Assembly: GCA_021234155.1 (NCBI GenBank)
Contig: JAJEKV010000005.1
Coordinates: forward strand, 7,744,216-7,808,215
Length of the DNA: 64,000 nt
Source of the DNA: Isoetes taiwanensis
Lineage: Eukaryota > Streptophyta > Lycopodiopsida > Isoetales > Isoetaceae
Reading direction: 5' to 3'
The notes under the pieces were generated by a model that was given only the letters and a program-made list of their open reading frames with translations, did not search any database and was not told the DNA's origin. Below are positions 1-10,758 of this stretch, one piece after another (position 1 is the first letter of the stretch; each line of letters opens with the position of its first letter). The translations under genes were made by a program, and so were the position numbers.

Positions 1-59
1 TGCTTCCTTTTTCCTCGAGAAGAGAGTTAAGTCGAGCTTGCCATTTGTCTTGGCAAGGT

Positions 60-831
60 CAACGTACCACCACTAAGCACCCTCGTCCCATTTCCTCTTC
101 AGGGCAGGCGGTGGTCAAGGTTGCTATAAGAATCGGCCCTTCATCATCTAAGGTGAGATCATATGGTACTGCATCTGGGTCGTCTACCCTTGCTTTCTTG
201 GCAGGAATAGAACCCGAACTATTAGTGGTTTTCTTCCTCTTGGGCACTGCAAAAGAAGATGAACATTTTTTAGAGTACTTTTCAGAACAAGAGATCACGC
301 TTGGCGTGCATTTAAACCTAGATTAGTACAATTCACGCTTGGCGTGTTGGTAGCTCCTATTATTGACCATGCTATGCGTGAATTTGAAACTAAATTAGTT
401 TTCATCCACATTTTAAGCTACATACCCTTTACGAATCCATATTTCACACTATTTAACCTCATTGAACATTGCTATCTCCAACTGTCTAACACTGCTATAT
501 TCTATAAAACAGAGCAAAATTATGTTCTACAAAACGGACAATCAGAGCATTAACTGATGGTAATACTTAAAATTCATGCAAAGCATAATAACTCAAACTC
601 ATGCAAAGCATATTAACTGAAGGCAAGGAAATATCTCAAATTCATGCAAGCATAATACTCTCCACACAGTGTGTATTCTGTGGCAAATTAAATACCTTGA
701 ATAGGGTTCTGTGTATTCTGTGTATTCTGATCAACGTCCTCTGAAACTTGAGAAGTGCCGGGTTTTGAGATTCCTCTTCCACCGCTTCCTCTGCCCCGTC
801 CGCCTCGACCTCGATTCGTTTTAGAAGACAT
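60..831 (-). CDS. possible two-exon fragment of an unrecognised gene
   Basis: The minus strand has an ATG at 831-829 opening about 45 codons of Arg/Gly-rich protein (RGRGGRGRGSGGRG) followed by a Gln/Asn/Thr stretch. It runs into a donor-like GTATTT at 695. A second open stretch, about 300 to 60, encodes a basic and Ser-rich segment with nuclear-signal-like runs (PKRKK, PAKKARVDD) and stops at 59-61. The simplest splice does not keep phase, so the exon borders are uncertain. The composition suggests a nuclear or nucleic-acid-binding protein, but I recognise no family. The gene may continue beyond the left edge. Confidence 0.3.
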
Positions 832-1245
832 CTCCGGAGTCGCCTAGTAACAGAGTCGGAAGGTCGCTCGGATACGCGCTCGAGCTGCTCGAAGAAATAG
901 CTTTTTCTACCTGTACGAGAAATAGCGTTTTCTACCTGCACGAGAGAAATTTGAATTTCAAGAAAACACAAAATGCAGTTTCGAAATATTCTTCACACAT
1001 ACAAATAATAATGACGAAAACCCGTCCACCGACTTCTTTCATTGAGTTTTTAAAAAACAATCTACCCAAAATGTATCCCGCCAAGCCTGCGTTTCCATAG
1101 CGCCTGTGATTTCGAGAACTCGAATCGGCTTCTCAAGAATGGCTACAGAATTCTGGTAAGCATCTCATTCCTATAGCTTGTACAATAATTTCCAATAAAG
1201 GTGTCTGAATAGGCAATTGTCTGCAGTGTCGAAGATGAATGTTTC
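832..1245. other. intergenic stretch
   Basis: No convincing coding sequence. It may include the 5' flank or promoter of the minus-strand gene ending at 831. I see no clear regulatory motif. Confidence 0.3.
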
Positions 1246-1503
1246 ATGTTAACTACAAATCAGAAAAGGAAAGTAGGATTATGCAAGATCGACTCCATCG
1301 ATCCGACTGCAAACTGTCATGGAATTTCGCTTGGGGATAAGTATGTCCGAGTTACAGTGATTAACTGCTGCGCTATGGATGAAGCTTTACCTCGCAGACA
1401 CCCCGGTGGGGATACGGTTGGAGAAAGTGTAGGAACATTTGTTGCATGGGCAAGAAACCACTTAAAAAAGGTATGTAACATGTACTACATTGTAGAAATA
1501 TAG
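1246..1503 (+). CDS. short ORF like a plant transposon-associated domain
   Basis: An 85-codon ORF whose middle (CHGISLGDKYVRVTV, then VGESVGTFVAWARNHL) recalls a small beta-rich domain in plant CACTA/En-Spm-associated proteins (DUF8039-like); this comparison is from memory and unverified. The reading leaves homology-like sequence at LKK just before GTATGT, a good splice donor, so the true exon probably ends near 1470. It lies about 500 bp upstream of the transposase-like exon at 1981 on the same strand and could be an upstream exon of that gene. It is too short for a firm assignment. Confidence 0.3.
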   Translation: MLTTNQKRKVGLCKIDSIDPTANCHGISLGDKYVRVTVINCCAMDEALPRRHPGGDTVGESVGTFVAWARNHLKKVCNMYYIVEI

Positions 1504-1610
1504 AAGTAGACAAAATTTGTTGTATTCATTGGAAAAAGTTTACAATTGTAAATAATCTGGATAAACTGGATAAACCAGACAAAATCCCAGACTACTGTTT
1601 CAAGCCCAGT

Positions 1611-1820
1611 CTACTGAGTAGCTGGGCTATCGATACTCCCATTTCCATTGCAGGGCATAGTGAATTCTTCTGGTAAAACCCCAGCAAAAACACCAGGCTC
1701 TAGCTCCATCTCCCCGGCCTGCTCCACCTCCACATCCTGCTCCTCCTCCTGCTCCATTGATTGAGCCATCTCCATTGCATCGTATACCGCCTGTGGTAGT
1801 GGTTCGTGTTGGGGCATCCG
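1611..1820 (-). CDS. possible acidic minus-strand exon
   Basis: The minus strand is open over 1611-2120. Its last 70 codons (from MPQHEPLPQ to the stop) are strongly acidic, with repeated EEEQDVEVE-type runs, which could be a disordered tail. The upstream half overlaps the better-supported plus-strand exon and is probably a shadow. I do not recognise a family. It could equally be a chance ORF opposite the 5' part of the plus-strand gene. Confidence 0.2.
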   Translation of the reverse strand, partial: RMPQHEPLPQAVYDAMEMAQSMEQEEEQDVEVEQAGEMELEPGVFAGVLPEEFTMPCNGNGSIDSPATQ

Positions 1821-1980
1821 GGCATAGAGGCTAACCACTAAGAAACGCAGCTCCTCATTTTGAATCTCCACTTCAAGATGAAAGAAACCCAAACAGAAAA
1901 AGATATCCTTTACTAGGCAAATGGATATGTGCAAAAGCATGGCAGAGTATCCATGCAATTCCAACTTCTTCATGGCATAA

Positions 1981-2494
1981 TTGGCAAAAAAACAGGCAGA
2001 GGGGAACAGGATTGCTTTACATGGAAATAATGGTTTGTTGAGACCAACAGCTAGGACCTTGGCTGCCAGGGACATATTTGAAAAATATATTGATTTCAAT
2101 GCAGAGTCTATGCCACACAAAAGCAGAAGGGATGAAAAGGGAAGAGCAGTTGTTGAGAAAAGGTTGCCATCACATTGTACTCAAAAGAGTATTTTGGAAG
2201 AAGTGAATTCCCTACTTCGAGAATTGGGAATTCTTCCAATATCCCAACCTAGCTTTAGTAGGTTATGGAAGAAGCATTTCAATCATGTCACCATAGCAAC
2301 TTCAAACAACTTTGCAAAGTGCAATTTATGTGCTAAGTTGAAGGAGACTCTTGATAAGACTGTGCAACCTAGTCAAAGGGCTAGGATAAGGGAGCATATG
2401 AAGGACCATATGACTGACCAACTATCATGTAGATCATGTTATTGGATGTGGAGGACTTTATCTGCATTGGAACCCAATAACTATTTATGTATTA
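1981..2494 (+). pseudogene. transposase-like gene, N-terminal part, cut by Helitrons
   Basis: The open frame begins right after a TAA at 1978 with no ATG, so it is an internal exon; the acceptor is probably one of the AG sites near 1995-2008. It encodes about 165 residues: a basic region, a PISQPSFSRLWKKHF helix-like segment, then a Cys motif (FAKCNLCAKLK ... LSCRSCYW) that may bind zinc. The frame is broken at A2494, where a minus-strand Helitron end (CTAG) begins. The codons continue through 13443-13446 (TACA) and 16825 onward; joining the three pieces gives an unbroken frame through the junction. The overall design, Cys motif then an RNase H-like core with acidic residues, recalls large uncharacterised transposase-like families (DUF7869-type, from memory). 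Domestication or a dead transposon are both possible. Confidence 0.7.
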
Positions 2495-2506
2495 CTAGTA
2501 ATAGTA

Positions 2507-2521
2507 CCCAGCATTGCTGGG
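2507..2521 (-). repeat. Helitron 3' terminal hairpin
   Basis: Palindrome cccagc-att-gctggg upstream (minus strand) of the terminal CTAG. It acts as the rolling-circle termination signal in the Helitron model. Confidence 0.85.
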
Positions 2522-2672
2522 CATAATTTGGGAGCCTGTGTGGACGGAAACCTATTCATCCTAGACTTCTTTTCGTAAATCATATAATAGAAACCAAGCC
2601 CAATGTTGCTGAGCTATAAAAGGTTTTTGTGCATTTAATACTTTTTTTTTTCCCTTTGCTTTTCGCTCTATC

Positions 2673-2702
2673 GGGTGTAAATATGGTAATGCTACCCAAA
2701 AA
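2673..2702 (+). repeat. left TIR of the 9-kb transposon
   Basis: Matches the reverse complement of 11621-11650 at 29 of 30 positions; the mismatch is at position 23 (C versus T). Confidence 0.9.
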
Positions 2703-3001
2703 GCACTGTCCGGACAAGTGCTGTAAGTGCTTTAGGTGCTTTACCCTCGAGTGCTTTTTCATTCAACGACATCGTTTGATGATTACTCCAGAAATAGAAC
2801 GCATCATCCCGTGGAGGTAGGGATCGATGACATGGATGATCCCGCGCGAATTGGGAGATGAATTTTCATGTTTGGCGGGATTTCTAGATGGCCGGATTCT
2901 TGGAGGGAAATTCTTGGTTGTCATTCTTTCGAAGATTTCCTGTAACGAGATTTTCCTGGCTGTCTTCAATTCCAATCCAATTCAATCTTTGATCTGTTCT
3001 C

Positions 3002-4460
3002 ATGGCTGATAATTCACTTGCAATTCTCAATCCGAATGCCAATCCCAATTCTAATTCCGAGAGCATTGCTGATCGAAAAAGGAGAATTTATCCGATTTTG
3101 AAGCCAAGAGGAAGAGAGAATCCGAAAGAGATTGAAACTAAAGGAAAAAGAAAACATTGCACCAAATGAGAAGAAGAGAAAACATTTTCTCAAGGATAGA
3201 AGGTTGCAAGAGTCATCCAAAAGAGCTAATCGACTCTTTTAATCACATTGTGAGGAATGTTTCGTGAGGATTTAGACAAAGGGAGAATTCTTCAAAGACT
3301 TTTGAAGAAAAATACACATTTACCATTGCAAGGAGAATTACCAGATCCCAAGAACCCGGGCTGTAATGCATACCATGATTTCCAATGTCCGAGAGACAAT
3401 GCAGCCCAAAAATGCAAAGAAAAACTCGATATTTTGCAAGCAAGAAAGAGCACTCTACAAATGGCAGCCTGTTCGGGCCCAGGGATCAATCAATCTGCAA
3501 TTTCAAGGGTTCTATCTATTCCACGAAAAACTGTTGCCATGGCATTTAGAAGACGAATTTTTGCGAACCAAGCCGGCCCCCGGTCAATGTTTGGAAGGAA
3601 GAGAAGAAAAGATGCCTTCACAAATGAAGAAATAGCCACAAATGAAGTATTGGGATGAAAATACCGTGAGTATCTCCTTATAAGAAGCATGTGAGGAAGC
3701 ATTTGAATAATAAAGGTGAGAAAATTGATCATCCTATTCATCCGCTAGAGATGACACAGTATAGTTTCACCATACATTTTGAATGCTTTCTTTCTTTCTT
3801 TTTGTTTAGAAAGTAACTAAATTTTTTTCATTGTGCGTGTTCAACTATATCTTGGTTTCAAGAAGGAACATCCAGATATGAAGATGTCCCAACAGGCTTT
3901 CGAGAAACTGAAGCCAAGCTACATTAGAAAATTAAAAGAAAGGGAGACCTGTTGCTGCCAATACCATTTGCATTTAGAATTTGTAAGGCAGGCCATCAAT
4001 AATATGAGGACAGATCCTCATGGTGTTCACAAGGAATGTAAATGTAAGTGCAAAGTTTGTGGCCCAGTCGATCCAGATGGCCAAGGAGAACACCATTAAA
4101 TCAACTAGTGATTATTGGAGAATGGTGGTGTGCCAAAAGGATGAGAGTGAAGAGTGGCATAAGCACGTGTGTTTGATGCAGACTTGTACAAAGTGTGGGT
4201 TAAAGAAGTAAGTATGGTTTCCTTTTGCTTGTACATTACTTTTAAGTAGTATCTAATCTAAACCTGTTTCCTGTCTGATAGTCTTGGTCATCTTTTCCTC
4301 AACAGAGTTATCTTGTCCAGGTTGTATGTGAGTGTCCCTGCTTGATAGGAATGCTCAGCTTCACTCAAACACAGGAAAAGATTGAGTGTTCATGCCTGCA
4401 GATTTATGTTCTCCGAAATTTCAAAGTCTCGCTACCTTGAAATAACTAAGTCTCAGAATA
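3002..4460 (+). pseudogene. transposase of the TIR element, N-terminal half
   Basis: Starts at ATG 3002 (MADNSLAILNPNANPN). The frame shifts near 3110-3260 and re-opens at 3257-3658, with a basic segment and a helix-turn-helix-like stretch (INQSAISRVLSIPRKTVAMA), then RKRRKDAFTNEEI. After an intron-like gap comes 3833-4210: MSQQAFEKLKPSYIRKLKE, a Cys-rich block (ETCCCQYHLH ... HKECKCKCKVCGP) and WRMVVCQKDESEEWHKHVCLMQTCTKCG, suggesting several zinc ligands. From memory, this order (HTH-like, KPxxxRxLKxxxTCxCxYH, multiple CxxC) occurs in large uncharacterised transposase-like families of seed-free plants and some animals. Frameshifts mean it is not intact as sequenced; some could be consensus errors. 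Confidence 0.6.
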
Positions 4461-4555
4461 AATCACATTGTGCCTTGCTTTTATTTGAAGCACTAAGGTT
4501 TGCGTATTCTACAGAGTTGTCGAGTCTAATCCAGGTGATAGAATTCCAAAATTAT

Positions 4556-4800
4556 CCTATTAGAGTGATGTGCAAAATCTTGATTCTCGCCAGGACATTG
4601 ACCAATTCTTGACCCTCGCCAAGGTGATCATTTTCAACAAGCTCGATGCAAGACTTCAGTCCGATCGAATCCACATATTCTCAGCCCCTTTGAGTTCATG
4701 CCAAGATTAAAATCATTTGCAAAACCATTAGGTTGTGGCTGTAAGGAGTCTTAGAGTCTAGACTGTTTTTTCTTGAATTGGGAAAGTTATCAGAATCGAT
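4556..4800 (+). repeat. direct repeat, left unit
   Basis: Resembles 8040-8275 (both carry a GACATTGACCAA word, a GTGGCTGT-AGGAGTCT block and CTTGAATTGGGAAAG). It lies between the Cys-rich and catalytic halves of the transposase, where it encodes nothing recognisable, so it may be an intron or misplaced sequence. Confidence 0.6.
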
Positions 4801-4869
4801 ACATCCGCCATTATTTTTTTTGTATTGCAAAGTTGCCAACATGTCCTAAAGAGAGGAACAAGCAAAAGT

Positions 4870-6560
4870 CTATCAATGTCCAATGGAAAGTATTTGAAAA
4901 GGTACTAACTATCAAATTCAAGCATATTACTTTTTAGGAGTTGAGCTAATCATTTGACATTGAACTGTCAGCAAGAAGTCCAAAGAAAGAATACTGCCAA
5001 GCTATCTAAGAAACCTGCAAAGGTTACTAGATTGGCCTACAAGACGGGGCAAATCCTTTTGAATTTAATGAGCATGCAAAAAGACTATGAAGTCTTTTGT
5101 TCCACATAATTATAAAGCTCATTGGCAAGCTAAGGAATTCAAGAAATGCTTGGCAACCATACCGATGATACTATTGTTTTCGCCATAGACTTTGCAGAAA
5201 ATTACGGATTTAAGATCCAACAGAAGCTCAATCCCGCCATTGGCATACCGATCAGTGTCAATTCTAGTGCATATTACTTACAGGAGGATGAAGAAAGAAG
5301 AAGAAGAAGAAAGAAGGAAGAGAGAGGAAGAGAGCTTGAACAAGAAGAACAAGGACTCCTACAAGGAGAAGAGAAAACAAACTCTCAAAGGTATTGTGAA
5401 GGAGACTCATTTCTATATTAGTGATGACAAAACACATGACACGTAATTTGTCCAACATTGTCTACAAATGCATGCCGATTGGTTGCAAAGTATTGGAATT
5501 GAATATAAGAAACATGTATTTTGGAGTGATGGTCGTTCTTCACAGCTTCAAGTCTTCAAGACCATTCCATTTTCTTGGTAGATTTTATGGGAGAAAGGGT
5601 AAGGATCTCCTATGGAATTTTTTTTGCTAGCTCACATGGCAAAGGTGAGCATGATGGTGCCGGTGCGCTTATAAAGAGGGTACTAACTCAAGAGCAAATG
5701 AAGTACAATGGATGCAAACCGCAAGGTGTGCACATGAGGTTGTTAATTTTCTCCAATTGTACTTTCAAAATCATCCATCCGATAATGATATCAAAAGGTA
5801 TTATTCCTTTTTTTGTTGTTTTTAGACAAAGTTTGAATTCTCATCCGTCCAAAGACTTAAAGCACTTACAAAGACTTGATGTTACAAAGTTATTCTCGAG
5901 GTGGAGTCTTCAAACATTGACAGATCTGAAAGAATTGAATGCCATACCTTGAAGGGAACAACAAAGATTCACCGATCGGCCATGTGACAAGGAAAACTCT
6001 TTGAAGGTAGCTTATAGACCATTGTCATGCTTTTGCAACTATTGCATTCAATTCAAGTGGGATAAATGTGTGTATGTGAGTCTAATTGGTGATTGGGAGA
6101 ACAAAGGAGTTGAGGTTAAAGGAGCCTAGGAATACAGTGACAACATTGAAAATGAAGAAGAGGCCGAGTTTGATATTGAGGAAGAAGAAGAGGATGAAGA
6201 TGATGTAATGAGTTCCATGATAGAAGTGGGGATAATTTTGTCAGAAATGCCAAGAAGGTAATGAAGAAGGGGTAGATTTTTATGTGCTTAGGTGCAATCA
6301 AGCAAAGAATACTTTGCTAGAAAATTATAAGGATGGATGGGGAATGTGTTTGGGGTAGAAGAAGTTATTGTCTCGACTTTATTACAAACAAATTCCGTGT
6401 AGTCTAAATTTTGAGTCGATGGAGGACAAACCCTCGAGGCAAGTGTTTATAGCCATCTTGTAAGACCACCAAAGTTTGACATGTATCCGATGAAGATGAC
6501 TCTAACATGTATACCATGGATGAAGACACTTGCCAACAAATCATGAGTAGTATTCCAACT
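4870..6560 (+). pseudogene. transposase of the TIR element, DDE-like catalytic half
   Basis: Read across frames, the block has PHNYKAHWQAKEFKK, then AIDFAENYGFKIQ (Asp codon 5188-5190), VHITYRR, a Lys/Glu/Arg-rich insert near 5285-5380, VKETHFYISDDKTHDT, FWSDG (Asp 5528-5530) and SHGKGEHDGAGALIKRVL (Asp 5653-5655). The spaced D-D-D residues fit an RNase H-like DDE/D core; that is inference from motif order. Further on are YRPLSCFCNYC, an acidic tail (about 6135-6210), NEEGVDFYVLRCNQAKN-like sequence and SHLVRPPKFDMYP. The motifs lie in different frames, so the gene is broken or the consensus is poor. An internal repeat of 5697-5935 at 6575-6760 follows it. Confidence 0.6.
5697..5935 (+). repeat. 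internal repeat of the transposon, unit 1
   Basis: Shares with 6575-6760 the words AATGGATGCAAACCGCA, ATCAAAAGGTATT, a run of AAAGACTTAAAGCACTTA and GAGTCTTCAAA. The AAGCACTT words match the subterminal repeats of the same transposon. Confidence 0.55.
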
Positions 6561-6574
6561 ACCTCATAGAAGGT

Positions 6575-6760
6575 AATGGATGAAGTATAATGGATGCAAA
6601 CCGCAGGATCAAAAGGTATTTTCCCTTTTTTGGTTGTCTTTAGCATGTTCTCAATTCACGCCACAAAGACTTAAAGCACTTAAAGCACTTACAAAGACTT
6701 ACTTTTACATGTGCTTTTTCCGGGAGGTAGAGTCTTCAAAATTTGACTGCATCGGGAGGT
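6575..6760 (+). repeat. internal repeat of the transposon, unit 2
   Basis: Shortened second version of 5697-5935 lying just after the transposase end. It could be a real internal duplication or a consensus mosaic, since similar mixing is seen at 44.9-50.9 kb. Confidence 0.5.
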
Positions 6761-6824
6761 TAATTCCCTGAATTTTGATGCTTTGGGAGGTTGGTGAAGG
6801 GATTGGAGGAGATTTGAACAAGAA

Positions 6825-7600
6825 TTGTTGGCGGTTGACGTAATTCTTCAAGGCCGGGAGAATTCTCTGCTTCAATTGCCCTTTGTTGTTTTCTCCCCGC
6901 CATTCGCCAGCCTTAATGGCAAATTCTTTAAACCCGAAAATGCATTCAGAATTTTTTTTAACCTAGAAGCCGCCATCTCCGCCTTTGATCTACCCGGCCT
7001 CCGCTTGATCCATCTCACAGAGTCGCTTTTGTCAAGAAAAATGGCCGAGCTTGATTATTTCTCCATTTATCCTCCCCGCTTGGGATAATTTAACCAAAGA
7101 CCCGGCCCGTGATGGTGTGTTGCCGCCTGATGATCGAGGAGTTCTTGTACAATAATGTGGGTCCCCACAGTGAGGTATGTGATCAAGACAAATGCTACAT
7201 TTGCTCGTGAATTGATTCCCTTAAAAGGCAAGTGGCCTCCTACTGCTAGGCTTTTCAAACAATACCTAGAAAGCTGCAAAAAACTTTGGACACACAGTCG
7301 GACTTTGTAGAGGCAAGGTCGCTTGCACGTACCAAGAAATCTGAAGTGGGTCAGGTTGCTAGTTCTTCAGAACCGGTAAAGGCAAAGGAAAGAGACTTTT
7401 GAGAATCTTCTAGCGATATAGATCATGTCTTGAAGGAAAGTGATAAGAGCAGTACAATTTAAGGGACCGAAGTTGTGCCGTGAGAAGGAAAAAAATGGCA
7501 GCTTGAATTTTGTAAAGCAACTTACCAGCTGGCGGTTTGACTACTTCATAGAAAGGAACAACCATCTCATGACTTCGCCGCTTTGATCATTACAGAATGC
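6825..7600 (+). pseudogene. unrecognised exon remnants inside the TIR transposon
   Basis: Open stretches in shifting frames: KMAELDYFSIYPPRL, then (other frame) DNLTKDPARDGVLPPDD, then a Cys pair and ELIPLKGKWPPTARLFKQYLES. The continuity of plausible protein across frames suggests a decayed coding region rather than chance, but I recognise no family. It could be the distal part of the transposase locus or captured host sequence. The same block reappears at 43590-44060 with many small changes. Confidence 0.3.
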
Positions 7601-9675
7601 TATTACTATCATAGAGGTCGGCAGATGCTTATGGTAATTTGATTCTCGCTAAATATGGCAACCTGCAATCCTGAAAACCTCATTGACAAGTGTTGAATGG
7701 TGGAATCACCAAGCAGTCGACAATAATCCAAATTTCGATTTCTTTGAAGACTTCAAGTACTTAGACACCTACCAATTTTGAGTAGGCCATCCGTCTTCAT
7801 CCTTTTTGTAATTTTGCTCCAATTTTGTAATTTTGCAGGCTCAGATGTCTTTTAAATTCGAGCCTGCAGGCTATTGTGTTATTAATGTGAAAAATTTCTC
7901 TTTTTTTCAATTATCTCAGGCACCACAAAGATTTGATTACTGTTCACATTTGTTCTTCAGCATTTGATTACTTTTCAAATTAGTTCTACATATCTTGCTT
8001 TTATTCAGAGTCCAAAAATTCCCAGCTTATACATGTCTGCAAAAAATTGACTTCGGCCAGGGACATTGACCAAATTTTGACCTGGTCAGTGTCATCAATA
8101 TGAACAAGGTCTGATGCAATACTTCAAATCCAAATTCAATCCACATCTTCTCAACTCCTTTGAGTTCCCCGCCAAGATTAAAATCATTTGCAAAAGGTTT
8201 GGGTTGTGGCTGTGAGGAGTCTTATAGTCTAAACTATTTTTTCTTGAATTGGGAAAGCATAACATCTGCACAGTTAACTTTGCAATTTCAAGAAAATTCA
8301 TACGAGAACACATAATGAAAGAGAATGAAGATATATTACATTGCAAAATGGTACAAAATTCTTGTGTAGTTACAAAATGGAGGCAAATCTGCACTCACAT
8401 AGTTACATGCCTCTATGTAACAAAATTGAGGCAATTTACAAAGTTTATACCAGGATCAGGAATCTAAAAACTTCTGTAGATGAACCAACCGGGTTCAAGA
8501 CCAAGACATTTCGATGTGCATCAACTAACCACCGAATCGCCCTTGCAAGATGCTTTGACCAAAGAGCTTTATCTCGCTCCAATGTCCTCATTGAATAATT
8601 CTTCAAGAACACCTGTGGAAATACTTGTATAACATTCTCGCTCTAGTGTTATTCTTCAAGATGCCTAAAAGTATCTTCAAAGATGTGACACCCGCCTAAG
8701 TATTGGAAGCAAATAAACATCCGTAATTTCATCGGTTATCGACAGTGAAAGTAGGCACCATGATGGAAGTAAATGGTGGGGACAAAATGTCTTGTAAACC
8801 TCATCATCCGCAATAATTACATTTCGCCATACTCGTGGAAAGTCATATATATCTTATGGAGTGGCTTCATAAAAATAGGATTAGAAGACTCCAAAGGATA
8901 CTTGAAAGGCATCTCATCACGTAAACTCGTCCCAAATGAAGATGAATTTGTCTTTCTTAGCGGTGACATAGGACATCAAGCACCTCATGAACATTAAATC
9001 TGCTCATAGAGGACCAAATGGCTAAGTCATACCCGAAGAAGATGCTTCCTCCAAGAAAGCATGTACTCCCTGAATACAACTACTTTGTTAGTTGTTGATG
9101 ATTTTAATAATTGAGGGTTTATCTTTTAAGATCATCCCTCAATTGATTGCTTCTTCTAAAGCTCTTCACGAGAACGCCATTAAGATCTAGAATCAGCAAT
9201 CTCTTTTGCCTAATAACAATTGGCAAAGTCAAAGGGAACTTGAAGCTACATTTACACTTTGTACTTCAAAGGACCTAACATTCACAACATTAATCAAGTG
9301 AATACACACCCAAATTCAAGTACAAATATTGAGATTAAATTAAAAAAGCACAAGACCTGAAGTTAATTGGGATACATTTAAGTCCTCATCACTTTGGACT
9401 ACTTGGTCACTCCCCTCAAGATTACGAAGACAACTCAAATAATGAATACAATAATTTAAGAATTCAAATTAAACAATCAGAATGAATTATTCTCGCTCAA
9501 GGGATGTTGTTTTTCCCCTCATGGATTCAATCATTGCTGCAAGTTTTGTACCTTTATCTTGTACGATAGTGCCGCAGCCTTGTACATTTGGTGCGTGTTC
9601 TAGTATTGGTCGCTCTTCATGAACTTCTTTTGAACTTTCAAACCCCTCGCACTGCAATATCAGCAAGGGTTGAGT
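7601..9675. other. AT-rich non-coding stretch of the TIR transposon
   Basis: No supported gene. It contains the right unit of the 4556/8040 repeat and sits between the 3' ends of the two convergent transposon genes, so it may include their terminators and introns. A mosaic relative lies at 44.1-50.1 kb. Confidence 0.4.
8040..8275 (+). repeat. direct repeat, right unit
   Basis: Second unit of the repeat at 4556-4800, about 3.45 kb away. The same offset separates the registers mixed together at 44.9-48.2 kb. Confidence 0.6.
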
Positions 9676-10230
9676 TTATGTTGTCCATGACATCCTTCTC
9701 AACCTCTTCTTCATTGCCTTGCAAGTTCTCAAGTTCCTCGCATCATTCCCATCATTCTTTTGACCTCTCCCTCTCAAAGGATACTTTCTAGTAACCTTGG
9801 CTTTGGTCTGAACAGCTGCTTTGGCCTTGCCACCTCCTTTCTTTTTGCTAGTCTCTTCTTTATTCAATGTCTTCTTTTCCTTCCCTGTCTTCTTCACAAC
9901 CACATCAGCTTTTTCTTCTTGATCTTGCTTCTGCTTCTTCCTGGTTGGAGTGTCTAAGACATACTCAATCTCCTCATCCCGGCGACCTTTGTTTCTTCCC
10001 CAAATTTCTTCGCCACTTCTTAACTGCACTGGGGTCACCTGTCCCAGAACATTCTCTGTTTCAATATCAGAATCATCCCTGACATGTCTCAACCTTCTTC
10101 TCTTCGTGCTAGTAGAAGGGGACTTCAATTGTTCAGATTGCACATCTGGGGACTTCAATTGGTCAGATTGCACATCTACTACATCTTCAATTGCCCGACC
10201 ATATTTGATCCCAAATCTGATTTCCTGAAA
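9676..10230 (-). CDS. basic nuclear tail of the transposon accessory gene
   Basis: Open on the minus strand from about 10230 to 9676. It has Ser/Pro repeats (QSDQLKSPD, QSEQLKSPS), then a long Lys/Arg-rich region with candidate nuclear signals (TKRRRLRHVR, TRKKQKQ, KKKGGGKAKAA) and a KYPLRGRGQ motif like a minor-groove-binding hook. It ends in RRMSWTT. No Met starts at the exon's left border, so it is most likely the third exon of the gene that begins at 11409, following the RING-H2 exon. The role is unknown; DNA binding or nuclear targeting is inferred from composition only. Confidence 0.5.
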   Translation of the reverse strand, partial: FQEIRFGIKYGRAIEDVVDVQSDQLKSPDVQSEQLKSPSTSTKRRRLRHVRDDSDIETENVLGQVTPVQLRSGEEIWGRNKGRRDEEIEYVLDTPTRKKQKQDQEEKADVVVKKTGKEKKTLNKEETSKKKGGGKAKAAVQTKAKVTRKYPLRGRGQKNDGNDARNLRTCKAMKKRLRRMSWTT

Positions 10231-10262
10231 CTTAATCTAGGATCAAAGGAAGCAACCTCGCT

Positions 10263-10691
10263 TCAATCAAGCAATGGAATGCTCAAGCCAAGCTCAACAT
10301 AAAGGTCTTCGTGAACTAGGCATTCACATTTCAAACATTTGCCTTCCTTTAACAAGGCAGCACACATCACATGATATTCATGTGAGCAATCAAGAATTAA
10401 AGAAAGCTTGTACTTATCAGGAAATCCCAAACCACAAGCATTACAAAAATTTTGTAAAAAACCTGGAAGATTTCTCTTGATGGTGTTGATGCGTAAAGTT
10501 GAATTCTTGATGTCTCCTAGACCGCAAGGTTTTTGCATATTCCTTTGGTCGCCTTTGATGTCACCATCCAGTTGAATTAATTCGCCGCCTCCAAGTTTCC
10601 CTTCTTCAAAATCAGATCTGGATCTCCGTGTCCGTGATAATGACTCCATGGACTCTGCAAAGATACCCTCAAACATTAACTTTCTCTCCAA
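10263..10691 (-). CDS. RING-H2 zinc finger exon of the transposon accessory gene
   Basis: 142 codons. The C-terminal half holds a canonical RING-H2 ligand series: CNAC, a 16-residue loop, CSHEYHVMC, then CLKC (C-x2-C ... C-x-H-x2-H-x2-C ... C-x2-C). RING-H2 domains usually recruit E2 enzymes in ubiquitin ligases; that role here is inference. The N-terminal part is charged, with RTRRSRSDFEEGK. A stop follows LSIPLLD at 10263, but a splice to the basic exon at 10230-9676 is likely. It sits inside the 9-kb TIR transposon, convergent to the transposase. Confidence 0.6.
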   Translation of the reverse strand: MERKLMFEGIFAESMESLSRTRRSRSDFEEGKLGGGELIQLDGDIKGDQRNMQKPCGLGDIKNSTLRINTIKRNLPGFLQNFCNACGLGFPDKYKLSLILDCSHEYHVMCAALLKEGKCLKCECLVHEDLYVELGLSIPLLD

Positions 10692-10758
10692 CTCATTTTA
10701 TTTCCCTGTTCTACTTCCTCGTGTCATGAACAGCCCCTCTTTTCAACAATCGCTGATT

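Noticed and set aside
2507-2521. GC-rich hairpins as bacterial-type terminators
   Set aside because: The context is plant DNA; identical hairpins at fixed distance from CTAG at five sites identify them as Helitron ends.
5280-5345. AGAAGAAGAAG run as a microsatellite feature
   Set aside because: Short, and it sits in the Lys/Glu-rich insert of the transposase; not an independent repeat.
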